Shown in pieces: positions 26,216 to 36,528 of a stretch of DNA of 64,000 nucleotides. The DNA comes from Lysinibacillus pakistanensis (lineage in GTDB: Bacteria; Bacillota; Bacilli; Bacillales_A; Planococcaceae), in assembly GCF_030123245.1 (NCBI RefSeq), contig NZ_CP126101.1, positions 4,772,501-4,836,500 of the forward strand, in the 5' to 3' direction. Every line of letters starts with the position of its first letter. Within the stretch, counting starts at the first letter, position 1. Made by a program: the position numbers and the translations under genes. The notes under the pieces are model-generated. The model ran no database searches. It had not been told where the DNA came from and was given only the letters and a program-made list of their open reading frames with translations.

Positions 26216-26222
26216 CTTTAAT

Positions 26223-27710
26223 TTAGTTAATACCTCGCATAGCTTTTGAAATGATTGGCGAAAGTACTAATAAAATAATCCCGATAACAATTGATAAAGA
26301 ACCTAAGAAGCCGAAATACGTGAATTCGCTTACAACTTCATATACCCTAACAAGTTGTGCATTAATCGCTTGCGCTGCGGCACTAGTTAAAAACCATAGA
26401 GACATTGTTTGTGCAGCGAATGCCTTTGGTGCTAATTTTGTCGTAGCTGACAACCCTACTGGTGATAACAAAAGCTCTCCGACAACGACTAAAAAGAAAG
26501 ATAAGACTAACCACCATGGACTTACTAATGCTTCTCCACCTGATAAATATGCCGGAATCATCATTACTAGGAAGGATAGCCCTGCAAAGAATAAAGAATA
26601 GGCAAATTTTCGAGGAGTAGTTGGTTGTTTATCTCCCCATTTTAACCATAGCATTGCAAATAACGGAGCCATCGTAATAACGAATAATGGGTTTAATGAT
26701 TGGAACCATGAAGATTGAATGTGAAAGCCACCAATATTCAACTGTGTACGCGAATCTGCGTATGTTGCTAAAATAGTAGCACCTTGTTCCTGAATTGCCC
26801 AAAACATAACTGCAGATAAAAACAATGGAATATAGGCAAGCAGACGAGATTTCTCATCCTGTGTTGTTTTTTTACTACGATACATGAAGAAAAAGAACAG
26901 CGTTGGAATGATAATTCCTAAAGCTGTAATGATTAAACTGAATACATTCATTGTCAGTACACCCGTTTTAATGCCGATTGCACCTAAAATGATAATAATT
27001 AATGCTGCCATACCGAATTGTGTAAAGACTTTTTTACGTTCTTCTGGCTTTAACGGATTATTGACTTGTAAGCCTGCTAACCCCAAATATTTTTTCTCTG
27101 TTAATTTATAAACAATTAAACCAATTAGCATACCTAACCCAGCAAAACCGAAGCCAAGGTGGAAATTATATTTTTGTCCAATTGTTCCGACAATAAATGG
27201 TGCAATGAATGCCCCCATGTTAATACCCATATAGAAAATTGAGAACCCTGCGTCACGACGGCTATCCGTTTCTGCATAAATATCGCCAACAATACTTGAA
27301 ACGTTTGGCTTTAATAGGCCTGTCCCCATAACAATAAAGGCCATTGAAGTAAATAACATGGCTATACCACCTGGTAATGCTAGCAGTAAATGACCAACCA
27401 TAATTAACACGCCACCATAAAAGATTGTTTTACGTGTACCTAACAGTCGATCGGCAATCCAGCCCCCAATGATCCCCGACATATATACGAGTGAACCATA
27501 AATAGCCATTATAGAGTTTGCTGTTCCACGATCTAAACCAAGTCCACCTTGGTTCAATTCATAATACATAAAGAAAATGAGAATTGCTCGCATACCATAG
27601 TAGGAGAATCGTTCCCAAAATTCTGTAAAAAATAATGTAAAGAGCCCTTTAGGGTGTCCAACAAAGCCATTTTGAGGGACGGATTTTACAATTTCATCTT
27701 TAGTAGACAT
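26223..27710 (-). CDS. POT family di/tripeptide:proton symporter
   Basis: An MFS-type peptide transporter of 495 aa with about 14 helices (DtpT/YclF class). The motifs TEFWERFSYYGMRAIL (ExxER proton site) and GGWIADRLLGTRKTIFYGG are diagnostic, and the FSIFYMGINMGAF motif lies near residue 155. The start at ATG 27710 follows AGAGG by 8 bases; the ATG at 27734 has no site. It imports short peptides using the proton gradient. It is monocistronic. Confidence 0.93.
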   Translation of the reverse strand: MSTKDEIVKSVPQNGFVGHPKGLFTLFFTEFWERFSYYGMRAILIFFMYYELNQGGLGLDRGTANSIMAIYGSLVYMSGIIGGWIADRLLGTRKTIFYGGVLIMVGHLLLALPGGIAMLFTSMAFIVMGTGLLKPNVSSIVGDIYAETDSRRDAGFSIFYMGINMGAFIAPFIVGTIGQKYNFHLGFGFAGLGMLIGLIVYKLTEKKYLGLAGLQVNNPLKPEERKKVFTQFGMAALIIIILGAIGIKTGVLTMNVFSLIITALGIIIPTLFFFFMYRSKKTTQDEKSRLLAYIPLFLSAVMFWAIQEQGATILATYADSRTQLNIGGFHIQSSWFQSLNPLFVITMAPLFAMLWLKWGDKQPTTPRKFAYSLFFAGLSFLVMMIPAYLSGGEALVSPWWLVLSFFLVVVGELLLSPVGLSATTKLAPKAFAAQTMSLWFLTSAAAQAINAQLVRVYEVVSEFTYFGFLGSLSIVIGIILLVLSPIISKAMRGIN

Positions 27711-28040
27711 AACAATATCCTCTCCCGATTTCATTATTCAACAAAAATATTATTACCCATTATCATGAATAAAAAACTTTGTTTCATCATACTAAAGCGT
27801 TTTAAAAACTTTATCAAGAGTTTTAAAAAATGTTGAAAATTTATCATTTTTCTATAATTTCAGACTTATTTTTATATAATAATATTAAATCCTTTGATAT
27901 ATCTAAGTTTTCTTACTCTTTCATTACAATAAAACTATAAATAGCTATTAAATTATTCTAAAATACTTTATAGTCAGACTATTCATAGTTTTAACATATA
28001 TACTAGGATTATCCACAAAACATTTCGAACGTAGCCATGA
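27711..28040. other. Intergenic region upstream of the peptide transporter
   Basis: About 330 bases, very AT-rich, with no open frame of note. It holds the transporter promoter. No RNA motif recognised. Confidence 0.5.
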
Positions 28041-28076
28041 AAAAAAGCATGCTAGAAATACATCCAGCATGCTTTT
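28041..28076. terminator. Terminator of hflX
   Basis: The stem AAAGCATGCT/AGCATGCTTT has an A tract before and a T tract after, located 16 bases beyond the hflX stop. Confidence 0.85.
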
Positions 28077-28091
28077 ACATCAGTATGGCGA

Positions 28092-29375
28092 TTAAATTAC
28101 GTATCCCTCATATTTCGTATAATCAGCTTCCTTGACTTCAAGGGTAAGCAGTGTTCCATTTTCTTCATATTCTGTGTCATAGACAGAAGCATGTTCATTT
28201 AAATAGGACACAATATTCCCTTGTTCATAAGGTATGAGCATTTTACACGTCACATAGTTAGCGAAAATATGTTGTCGTATCAAATGTAGTAATTCCTCTA
28301 ATCCAACTCCCTGCTTTGCAGAGATCCAAATATTATCTCCACTTACAACTGGGTATGGAACGTTTGCCAAATCAGCTTTATTGTAAACATAAATCGTTGG
28401 TATTCCTTCAACACCCACAGCTTTAAGTGTTTCATTCGTTACCTCCATCATAAAACCATGCTCTGCATTTGATACATCTACCACATGTAGCAATAAATCT
28501 GCATCACGCGCTTCCTCCAACGTAGAACGGAACGCCTTTACTAAATGATGTGGCAATTTACTAACAAACCCAACAGTATCTGTTAATAAAAAATTCTTTC
28601 TATCAGGTAGTTCTATTTGACGGACAGATGTTTCAAGCGTAGCAAATAACATATCCTTTTCAAATACTTGTTTATGATCCTCCTGCCCGATTTTAGCGAG
28701 TAGTTGATTCATAATAGTGGATTTACCAGCATTTGTATAGCCAACAATAGAAACGACAGGGACAGCATTTTTGCGTCGTTGTTTACGCTGCGTCTCTCGT
28801 TGTTCCTTTACTTGCTCTAGTTCTTTCTTAATTTTAGCAATTTGATCCTCAATTTTTCGACGGTCTAGCTCTAATTTCGTTTCACCAGCTCCACGGTTTT
28901 TAAAGCCACCGCCTGTGCCACCCCCTTGGCGACTCAAAGAGGCATGTAAGCCAACTAATCGAGGCAGCATATATTGCAACTGCGCTAACTCTACTTGTAA
29001 CTGTGATTCTCGTGTTTTAGCTCGGCGTCCAAAAATATCTAAAATTAACATTGTCCGATCAATGACCTTAGTCTCCAAATCACGCTCTAAATTACGAATT
29101 TGTGAAGGAGACAATTCATCATTGAAAATGATTAAATTAGCATTTGCTTCATCATAAAAGCTTTTTATTTCTTGAATTTTGCCTGTGCCTACATAATGAG
29201 ATGGCGTAATACGCTCTAAATTTTGAGTAATAACCCCTACTACCTCAACATTTAAAGCTTCTGCTAAATTTTTTAGCTCCTCCACTGAATAATCAAAATG
29301 CTCATCATTTCGTAAATTGACGCCAACTAATATGGCCTTTTCTAACAATATATCGACATCCTTGATTCTATTCAT
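28092..29375 (-). CDS. hflX: GTPase HflX
   Basis: Ribosome-associated GTPase that splits stalled or heat-damaged 70S ribosomes. The N-terminal HflX domain has SQLQVELAQLQYMLPRL and the Gly-rich GGGTGGGFKNRGAGETKLE motif. A coiled coil follows, then the G domain with GYTNAGKST (G1), DTVGF (G3) and NKAD (G4). The start at ATG 29375 has GGAGG 7 bases upstream; the longer frame lacks a site. Single gene with terminator. Confidence 0.96.
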   Translation of the reverse strand: MNRIKDVDILLEKAILVGVNLRNDEHFDYSVEELKNLAEALNVEVVGVITQNLERITPSHYVGTGKIQEIKSFYDEANANLIIFNDELSPSQIRNLERDLETKVIDRTMLILDIFGRRAKTRESQLQVELAQLQYMLPRLVGLHASLSRQGGGTGGGFKNRGAGETKLELDRRKIEDQIAKIKKELEQVKEQRETQRKQRRKNAVPVVSIVGYTNAGKSTIMNQLLAKIGQEDHKQVFEKDMLFATLETSVRQIELPDRKNFLLTDTVGFVSKLPHHLVKAFRSTLEEARDADLLLHVVDVSNAEHGFMMEVTNETLKAVGVEGIPTIYVYNKADLANVPYPVVSGDNIWISAKQGVGLEELLHLIRQHIFANYVTCKMLIPYEQGNIVSYLNEHASVYDTEYEENGTLLTLEVKEADYTKYEGYVI

Positions 29376-29468
29376 CCACAATCCTCCCACCAATACCTGG
29401 TGCTTCTTACGATAAATTTTCTTCATCTTACCATATAATGCCCTAAATCATGCCGTTTTTTTCATAGC

Positions 29469-29497
29469 AAAAAGCGCCCCTGTAAAAGGCGCATTTT
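29469..29497. terminator. Bidirectional terminator between hflX leader and putP
   Basis: GCGCC and GGCGC arms within A/T tracts, directly after the putP stop. Confidence 0.7.
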
Positions 29498-29499
29498 GT

Positions 29500-30984
29500 T
29501 TATTTCTCTTGTTTTAGTAATTCTTCGGTACGTTCAAATTCCTCTTCTATTTCTTTGTTTGGTCTATATGTCAACATACTGACAATAACAGCAACAATTA
29601 AACAAACAACGAAGCCTGGTACAATTTCATACAGTGCACCACTTAAAACTTTAATCTTACCCCAAATAAAGGCTGTTGCAGCTCCTGCTACCATTCCACT
29701 TAACGCCCCGAAATTTGTTAGCTTTCTCCAGTATAATGAAAGCAATATAATGGGACCAAAAGCAGCACCAAAGCCAGCCCATGCGAAACCAACCAAGTCC
29801 AATATAGAACTTTCTGGATTCCAAGCTAAAATGGCGGCTACAATGGCTACAACTAAAACAGCAATACGCCCAACAAATACATAATGCTTATCCTCTGCTG
29901 TTTTATTAAATAATGCCTTATAAATATCTTCTACAAGTGCTGAAGAAGTAACAATTAATTGCGATGAAATTGTACTCATTACCGCAGCTAATATGGCGGC
30001 TAGCATAATCCCCGCAATAAAGGGATGAAATAGAATTTGACCAAGCACAATAAATACGGTTTCAGCATCTTTTAACTCACTAGCATTTTGGTCGAAATAG
30101 GCTACACCAACCAGCGCAGTCCCAATCGCACCAAATAGACTAAGCATCATCCAGCCAATACCAATACGTCGAGCCTGCTTCGTCTCTTTCACTGAGCTAA
30201 TGGCCATAAAACGAACAATAATATGTGGCTGTCCAAAATAACCTAACCCCCATGCGAGCGAAGAAATAACTCCTGCTGCTGTTGCAGTTGCTGGCAATAA
30301 ATTTAAATGCTCAGGATTTACCGCTTTAATAGATGCTATCGTATCCCCTAGACCCCCCGTTAAAAATAGACCAAATAATGGTACAGTTACGAGTGCCAAA
30401 AACATAATGAGTCCTTGTAAAAAATCGGTATAACTAACCGCTAAAAAACCCCCGAATAGTGTATAAGCTACAACAACTGCAGACACAATTAATAAACCTG
30501 TATGATAGTCAAAGCCAAATGAACTATCAAAAAACTTACCCCCTGCTACCATTCCCGATGATACATAAAATGTAAAAAATATTAAAATAATTATACCAGA
30601 TGCAATTCTTATCAGCTTTGTTTGGTCACGTAAACGATTATCCAAATAACTTGGAATGGTGATGGAGTCATTTGTTACTTGTGTATAGACACGCAGTCGT
30701 GGAGCAACAATCAACCAATTCAAATAGGCTCCTACGGTTAACCCAATAGCAATCCAAGCCTCCACCAAACCAGATAAATAAATGGCTCCTGGCAAGCCCA
30801 TTAAGAGCCAGCCTGACATATCCGCTGCTCCTGCACTAAGGGCTGTTACAGCAGGACCAAGTGATCGACCACCAAGCATATAATCTGTTAAATTGGACGT
30901 TTTAACGAATGCATACCAGCCGATTCCTAGCATTACTACCATATAAATAACAATCGCCAGTAATTGATACATGTTACCTGACAT
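29500..30984 (-). CDS. putP: Sodium/proline symporter
   Basis: SSS-family transporter of 494 aa and about 13 helices. The DYMLGGRSLGPAVTALSAGAADMSGWLLMG region is typical of PutP (GGRSL, SAGASDMSGW-like). Other conserved pieces are GGFLAVSYTDFLQG and GQPHIIVRFMA. It imports proline with Na+. AAGGAGG precedes the ATG at 30984; the ATG at 31011 overlaps that leader. No proline-catabolic genes are nearby, suggesting an osmoprotective (OpuE-like) or scavenging role. Confidence 0.93.
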   Translation of the reverse strand: MSGNMYQLLAIVIYMVVMLGIGWYAFVKTSNLTDYMLGGRSLGPAVTALSAGAADMSGWLLMGLPGAIYLSGLVEAWIAIGLTVGAYLNWLIVAPRLRVYTQVTNDSITIPSYLDNRLRDQTKLIRIASGIIILIFFTFYVSSGMVAGGKFFDSSFGFDYHTGLLIVSAVVVAYTLFGGFLAVSYTDFLQGLIMFLALVTVPLFGLFLTGGLGDTIASIKAVNPEHLNLLPATATAAGVISSLAWGLGYFGQPHIIVRFMAISSVKETKQARRIGIGWMMLSLFGAIGTALVGVAYFDQNASELKDAETVFIVLGQILFHPFIAGIMLAAILAAVMSTISSQLIVTSSALVEDIYKALFNKTAEDKHYVFVGRIAVLVVAIVAAILAWNPESSILDLVGFAWAGFGAAFGPIILLSLYWRKLTNFGALSGMVAGAATAFIWGKIKVLSGALYEIVPGFVVCLIVAVIVSMLTYRPNKEIEEEFERTEELLKQEK

Positions 30985-31143
30985 ATTTTCTCCTCCTTGT
31001 GGCTTTTTCATCTATTCTACTTAAAGTAAATATTCCCATAAAATTACTTTTATGCATTTTGTATAACACTTAAAGTATCATCGCTCTATATAAATTGTGT
31101 TAAACTAGTGCCATCTATTACTGAATAAAGAAGGCGAAAAAGT

Positions 31144-32304
31144 ATGATATTTGAAGAAATGAAAACTCAACTGACAGAGAGAATTTTACAGCAGCAACTT
31201 GTTACAGCGACCATTAGTCAACCACGAATGAAATCAAATGAAGTTAAGCGCATCAAGCTAAAGCCTATTTTGCTTAAGGAAGTTTATCATATACAAATTG
31301 AGTACCAATTTGAACGTATTTTAAAACATGAAAATGTCCCTCTAGAGGATTTTCCAGTAAGACTTGCATTATTTTTTAATGAATACCGTCAAGCGCATAT
31401 GGATTTTATAGACGAAAAAGTACAAATTCAACTATCCAAAAAGAATAAAGTACTATGGAAATCAGATAAATCAGCCGCTCCCAAGCAAATTAATTTAGCG
31501 CATAATCGCCAAAAAAACTATCTTCTTAGAGAGGATCAACCATATCCATTTTTAATCCGTCTTGGCGTGCAATCAGAAGAAGGAAAAATTAAAAAACAAA
31601 AATATGATAAATTTAAACAAATTAATCGCTTTATTGAATTTATTGATGATGCCCTTGCTTATTTACCAAAGGATCGCCAGGTTCGTATTTTAGATTTTGG
31701 CTCTGGAAAATCCTATTTAACTTTTGCGCTTTACCATTATTTGAAAGTTGAAAAGGGTTTAGATATTCGTGTTACAGGCTTAGATTTGAAAAAAGAAGTC
31801 ATTGAAGAATGTTCCAAAATCGCAAATGATTTAGGTTACGAGCAGCTTGAGTTTTTAGTAGGGGATATTAATGATTATAATAGTGAGTCAAATGTAGATA
31901 TGGTTGTGACATTACACGCCTGTGATGTTGCCACAGATATGGCTTTAGCACGTGCTGTGAAATGGGGAGCAAGGGTTATTTTAAGCGTTCCTTGCTGTCA
32001 GCATGAATTAAATCGCCAATTAAATACACCAGCACTTGACATTATGCTTCAGCATGGGCTTTTACGCGAACGATTTGCTGCACTTGCTACCGATGCTATT
32101 CGAGCCGAAATATTATCTCTTGTTGGCTATGAGGCACAATTACTGGAGTTTATCGACATAGAAAATACACCAAAAAACATTCTTATCCGTGCTTATCACA
32201 CAGGTAAAAAAACGAGCTCTGAGCAGCGTGCTCGTTACGATAATTTTTTAGCCTTACTAAATGCCCAGCCATTCTTAGCGAAAGAATTAGAAACATACTT
32301 ATAA
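31144..32304 (+). CDS. Class I SAM-dependent methyltransferase (METTL25/GSTCD-like)
   Basis: A 386-aa protein with a Bacillales-specific N-terminal region (about 1-150) and a Rossmann methyltransferase domain. Motif I is DFGSGKSYLTFALY, motif II GLDLKKEV, followed by LHACDVATD and SVPCCQHELN. The last motif is shared with the methyltransferase_32 family. The substrate is not known; RNA or protein is possible. It is divergent from putP and ends at a shared terminator. Confidence 0.8.
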   Translation: MIFEEMKTQLTERILQQQLVTATISQPRMKSNEVKRIKLKPILLKEVYHIQIEYQFERILKHENVPLEDFPVRLALFFNEYRQAHMDFIDEKVQIQLSKKNKVLWKSDKSAAPKQINLAHNRQKNYLLREDQPYPFLIRLGVQSEEGKIKKQKYDKFKQINRFIEFIDDALAYLPKDRQVRILDFGSGKSYLTFALYHYLKVEKGLDIRVTGLDLKKEVIEECSKIANDLGYEQLEFLVGDINDYNSESNVDMVVTLHACDVATDMALARAVKWGARVILSVPCCQHELNRQLNTPALDIMLQHGLLRERFAALATDAIRAEILSLVGYEAQLLEFIDIENTPKNILIRAYHTGKKTSSEQRARYDNFLALLNAQPFLAKELETYL

Positions 32305-32329
32305 TTTTGTATAGTTTAGTTAAACAGAA

Positions 32330-32359
32330 AAAAAGGCGGTCCAATATTTGGATCGCCTT
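32330..32359. terminator. Bidirectional terminator
   Basis: A stem AAGGCGGTCCAA paired with TTTGGATCGCCTT (one wobble) between convergent genes, with flanking A and T runs. Confidence 0.85.
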
Positions 32360-32364
32360 CTCTA

Positions 32365-33684
32365 TTATAGTTCTTGTCGTAACGCTTGGATAACATCGAT
32401 TTTAGTGGCTTTACGTGCTGGACGATAGCCTGAAATCATAGCTACTCCAATACTGATAGCTGCTGCAATAACAACAAGTTGCCAAGGAATTAAGGAAAAT
32501 GTAATATCGTTATTACTAAAACCATCTTCACCGGTTGCAGCCTTTAAAATTAACGGTAATACGGCATTAGCTACGAAGCTTATAGCATATGATATTGCTA
32601 CTGCAATAACAGTACCAACGATACCAATGAACATACTTTCCATTAAAAATAATCGTTGGATAAGCTTAGGACTAGCACCAATGGCCTTTAGCACACCAAT
32701 TTCACGAGTACGCTCTGTTACTGCCATTGTCATTGTATTGAAAATACCAATTGATGCAATTAATACGGCAATTGTTCCAACAAATATAAGACCAATTTTT
32801 AGGACAAGGAAAAATACATTCATTTGATCTAATTGCTCAGTAATAGAATACACGCTATAGCCTTTATCTTTAAGACTATCTAATATAGGCTTCACATTTT
32901 CTAATGTATCAGCAAAAATATTAAATTCTGAATAAAACATTTCATCCTCTTTAACATCTACCGCTGTAGCCAAATTAGATGCTAATACTGGCTTTTGTTC
33001 TATATCCATATAGACAGCGTTATTAATCATCCAATCATAGGAGGGCTCCTTCATCACACCCACAATTGTATAGTTCATTTTCTCTGTCTCTTTAGCTGCA
33101 CTAATGTTAGGTGCTAGTGACAATTCGATTTCTTTGCCAATTAAAGAGTCCTTATACCCTTCTTCTTTACCATCATAATATGTGCCTTCTACCTCGGCTT
33201 CTTTATTTTTTTCTTCAATAATTTTACGCTCAGCATCATTTAATAAGGTTTGAGCAAAATGATAGCCAACTATAATTTCATTTGGCTTTGATGGATACTT
33301 CCCTTGTGAAAGCTTGCCATTTACTTGCTCAAAATCCTGCATATTCGCAACATAGAGGGTAGAGCTTGTATCTCGCCCCTCAAAAAATGAGTGTGCAGAT
33401 GCATTCACTGTAATCGTTTCTAGTACAGATTCTACATGCTCAACTCCTTTTATTTCCTGTATTTGCTCATCCGTAAACGGCTCATTATCGAATACTTGAA
33501 TTTTTGTTACCTTTTCATTTGATAATATATTATTGCGTAATGAATCCTGTAGACCAAACCCTACAGATGCAAGGACAATTAAAAATGCACAGCCCATTGT
33601 TGCTGCTAGCACCGTCATAAAGACACGTAATTTATTTTTCTTAATATGTTGTGTAACAAAATCTATCTGATCTTTAAATAACAT
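32365..33684 (-). CDS. MacB/FtsX-type ABC transporter permease
   Basis: A 439-aa protein with the MacB layout: TM1 (about 18-40), a large extracellular domain (about 45-270), then three C-terminal helices with the FtsX motif TERTREIGVLKAIGASPKLI. The start is ATG 33684, with AGGAGG 6 bases upstream, one base past the ATPase stop. Such systems export peptides or lipoproteins or sense the envelope. The substrate is unknown. Confidence 0.88.
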   Translation of the reverse strand: MLFKDQIDFVTQHIKKNKLRVFMTVLAATMGCAFLIVLASVGFGLQDSLRNNILSNEKVTKIQVFDNEPFTDEQIQEIKGVEHVESVLETITVNASAHSFFEGRDTSSTLYVANMQDFEQVNGKLSQGKYPSKPNEIIVGYHFAQTLLNDAERKIIEEKNKEAEVEGTYYDGKEEGYKDSLIGKEIELSLAPNISAAKETEKMNYTIVGVMKEPSYDWMINNAVYMDIEQKPVLASNLATAVDVKEDEMFYSEFNIFADTLENVKPILDSLKDKGYSVYSITEQLDQMNVFFLVLKIGLIFVGTIAVLIASIGIFNTMTMAVTERTREIGVLKAIGASPKLIQRLFLMESMFIGIVGTVIAVAISYAISFVANAVLPLILKAATGEDGFSNNDITFSLIPWQLVVIAAAISIGVAMISGYRPARKATKIDVIQALRQEL

Positions 33685-33685
33685 G

Positions 33686-34378
33686 TTATGCCTCCTCCTT
33701 AACAAGCTCACCGTCGTACATACGGAAACGTCTATGCGCTATTGTTGCTACTTCTTCGTCATGAGTAATGATGACAAATGTTAAACCAAGCTCCCGATTT
33801 AAGCTTTGGATAAGCAACAAAATATCTTGCTCAGTTTCCGAATCAAGACTTCCTGTAGGTTCATCTGCCAACAGTATAGGTGGATTAGTGATCAAAGCTC
33901 TAGCAATACTTACACGCTGTTGCTGCCCACCAGACAATTCATTTGGATAATGGTCTGATACCTCTGATAAGCCAACATTGTCCATTATTTTTTTAACCTT
34001 TTCCTTTCGCACAGCCTTCCTAGCACCCTGTAACTTTAAAGGAAGTTCAATATTTTCAAACGCAGATAATCCGGGCATTAATTGAAAGTTTTGAAAAATA
34101 AAGCCAAATTGGCTCAAACGAAAAGCTGCACTATCTGCTTCTGTAAGATGAGCTGTTTCCTTTCCATTAATCTTGATAGATCCTTGCTCAGATTTCATGA
34201 ATCCTGCTAAAACTTGTAATAGGGTTGATTTTCCAGACCCACTTTTGCCAACAATTGCAACAATCTCTCCTTGCTTAACCTCAAAGTTAACTCCTTTCAA
34301 TACAGGAATTTGTTTTTCCTTGCCCTTTTTTCCGATTAAAAATGTATGTTGTAAGTTCTCGACTTGAATCATTGTCAT
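33686..34378 (-). CDS. MacB/LolD-type ABC transporter ATPase
   Basis: A 230-aa ATPase. The Walker A is GKSGSGKST, the Q loop FIFQNFQLMPGL, the signature ELSGGQQQRVSIARAL and the Walker B ILLADEPTGSLD, with the H loop VIITHD. It partners with the downstream permease in a two-gene operon. A GGGG site precedes the first of two nearby ATG codons. Confidence 0.92.
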   Translation of the reverse strand: MTMIQVENLQHTFLIGKKGKEKQIPVLKGVNFEVKQGEIVAIVGKSGSGKSTLLQVLAGFMKSEQGSIKINGKETAHLTEADSAAFRLSQFGFIFQNFQLMPGLSAFENIELPLKLQGARKAVRKEKVKKIMDNVGLSEVSDHYPNELSGGQQQRVSIARALITNPPILLADEPTGSLDSETEQDILLLIQSLNRELGLTFVIITHDEEVATIAHRRFRMYDGELVKEEA

Positions 34379-34490
34379 TAACGCCCCTTTCTCATTCTCT
34401 TTCTATTGTAGAAAAAAATTCTTAAAAAAGTTAAAGGATAAAAATGAAGATATTCTTAAGAAAAAGGGCACACTAAATAGAAAGCCGTTC

Positions 34491-34518
34491 TTTACATTAT
34501 CTTTACAATTACATTGAC
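34491..34518 (+). promoter_or_regulatory. Candidate PhoP box array
   Basis: TTTACA (34491) and TTTACA (34502), then ATTGAC (34513), are spaced at an exact 11-bp period, the layout of Bacillus PhoP sites (TT-A/T-ACA with about 5-base spacers). It lies about 230 bases upstream of the DUF47-Pit phosphate genes. The rest of the 34379-34746 region is AT-rich without genes. Binding is inference. Confidence 0.35.
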
Positions 34519-34746
34519 GATTGAAAGTTTTTTGTATAATACTGGCTATTATAATCCCCTATTTAAAAGCTCTTTTATTACTATTTCCAGTTTCTAGCTT
34601 ATATTTTGTGAACATTTTGCATATTACAGGAATGTAAAGTTTTGTGTAGAATGTATGAATTTTATGTAGAAAAATTAAAGATTTTGTTATGATAGTAAAG
34701 TTTAGAGGTCGATTAATTTATTTATATCCAGGAGGATTCGATTTGC

Positions 34747-35367
34747 ATGCTTAACTCAAAAAAACAAGACCCTTTCTTTATTGCCCTGCATAAAATTGCT
34801 GAAAATATGAGAGAGGCCGTACATTACGCAAATGATTTTCGTATCAACAGTGTAGCTGACCTGAAAGAGATTAGCATTACTATGAAAAATTACGAAACGG
34901 CTGGCGATAAGCTCATTCATGATCTAATCGTCATGCTAAATAAATCATTTATGACACCTATCGAGCGTGAAGACATCTTAGAATTTGCGATTCGTATGGA
35001 TGATGTATTAGATGGTACGGAGCATTGTATCGCTCATTTTGAAATGTTCTCCCTAACAGAAGTCGATGAATCAATGCGTATCTTCTTAGGATACATCTCA
35101 AAAAGTGCTGATGAAATTGTTAAAGCAACAGAAGAGTTAAAGAAAAAGAATCTTATTGGTATGCGTCCACACGCAATTCTAATTAAAGATTACGAGCGTG
35201 AATGTGATGAAGTACAACGTTCATCCATCAAACAATTATTTTTAAATGAGAAAGATCCGATTCGAATTATTAAATTTAAAGATATATATGAACAATTAGA
35301 AGATATCGCTGATTATTGTCAAAATGTTGCCAACACAATGGAAACAATTATCATGCGTAACGCGTAA
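34747..35367 (+). CDS. ykaA: DUF47/PhoU-like accessory protein of Pit
   Basis: A 206-aa all-helical protein of the PhoU_div (DUF47) family. Acidic helical motifs such as YETAGDKLIHDL, REDILEFAIRMDDVLD and KFKDIYEQLEDIADYCQNVAN are typical. These proteins lie next to Pit-type phosphate transporters and modulate them. AGGAGG lies 11 bases before the ATG. The pit gene follows 20 bases later. Confidence 0.92.
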   Translation: MLNSKKQDPFFIALHKIAENMREAVHYANDFRINSVADLKEISITMKNYETAGDKLIHDLIVMLNKSFMTPIEREDILEFAIRMDDVLDGTEHCIAHFEMFSLTEVDESMRIFLGYISKSADEIVKATEELKKKNLIGMRPHAILIKDYERECDEVQRSSIKQLFLNEKDPIRIIKFKDIYEQLEDIADYCQNVANTMETIIMRNA

Positions 35368-35387
35368 TTAGGAGATGGGCACTTACA

Positions 35388-36404
35388 ATGAACACAATCA
35401 TTATACTAACCGTACTGGTCGTCATCTTTGCCCTAACATTTGACTTTATCAACGGCTTCCATGATACAGCAAATGCTATCGCAACTTCGGTTTCCACTAG
35501 AGCATTACCACCACGAGCAGCCATTTTAATGGCAGCAACGATGAATTTTATCGGGGCTATTACCTTTGTTGGTGTGGCAAAAGCTCTTACAAAAGACATT
35601 GTAGATCCATTCTCTTTAAATGCCTTTCAAGGAGACACAACAGGCTCAATTGTTATTTTAGCCGCATTAATTTCGGCAATTATCTGGAATTTACTAACAT
35701 GGTATTTTGGAATTCCTTCTAGTTCATCACACACATTAATCGGTTCCATTGCAGGGGCTGCTGTAGCATCTGCGGGTTTCAACGTTTTAAACTATGGCGG
35801 CTTTACTAAAATTATCATGGCATTGGTCTTTTCACCAATCCTTGCTATTTGTGCCGGCTTTCTGATGATGACACTATTTAAACTATTATTTAAAAATTTG
35901 AATTTATATCGTACAAATAAAGGATTCCGTACGATGCAAATTTTCACAGCAGCTATTCAATCATTTACACACGGGACAAACGACGCTCAAAAGGCAATGG
36001 GAATTATGACCATGGCTTTAATTGCTGGAGGATTGCATACAGGAGATGAAATTCCTTTTTGGGTACGTGCTGCGGCAGCAACTGCTATGGGCCTTGGTAC
36101 CTCTATAGGCGGTTATAAAATTATTAAAACAGTCGGCGGTAAAATAATGAAAATCCGCCCTGTAAATGGGGTAGCTGCAGACTTAGCATCTGCATCTGTA
36201 ATTTTTGGCGCTACTTTAATCCACCTACCAGTATCAACAACACACGTAATTTCTTCCTCAATTATGGGCGTAGGCTCTGCACAACGAGTACGAGGTGTTA
36301 ACTGGGGAATGGCTCGTAAAATAGTTACTACTTGGATTATTACAATGCCAATTTCTGCAGTAATGGCCGCTGTTATTTACTTTTTATTATCTTTATTCTT
36401 TTAA
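35388..36404 (+). CDS. pit: Low-affinity inorganic phosphate transporter, PiT family
   Basis: A 338-aa membrane protein with duplicated PiT signatures: GFHDTANAIATSVSTRAL near residue 23 and FTHGTNDAQKAMGI in the second half. It imports metal-phosphate using the cation gradient. It is cotranscribed with the DUF47 gene and ends at a strong terminator. Confidence 0.94.
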   Translation: MNTIIILTVLVVIFALTFDFINGFHDTANAIATSVSTRALPPRAAILMAATMNFIGAITFVGVAKALTKDIVDPFSLNAFQGDTTGSIVILAALISAIIWNLLTWYFGIPSSSSHTLIGSIAGAAVASAGFNVLNYGGFTKIIMALVFSPILAICAGFLMMTLFKLLFKNLNLYRTNKGFRTMQIFTAAIQSFTHGTNDAQKAMGIMTMALIAGGLHTGDEIPFWVRAAAATAMGLGTSIGGYKIIKTVGGKIMKIRPVNGVAADLASASVIFGATLIHLPVSTTHVISSSIMGVGSAQRVRGVNWGMARKIVTTWIITMPISAVMAAVIYFLLSLFF

Positions 36405-36414
36405 ATTACATCTA

Positions 36415-36444
36415 AGACTCCTGTTCATTAATGGACAGGAGTCT
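36415..36444 (+). terminator. Terminator of ykaA-pit
   Basis: The stem AGACTCCTGT/ACAGGAGTCT is followed by a short T-rich stretch. A near copy lies at 36788-36819. Confidence 0.8.
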
Positions 36445-36528
36445 CTTGTTGTTGAAATACTATTATGTTAATGAAATCAAGGTGACAAATTAAAAAGTAT
36501 AGCCCTTTTTCAAAACGAGAGGTCTATC

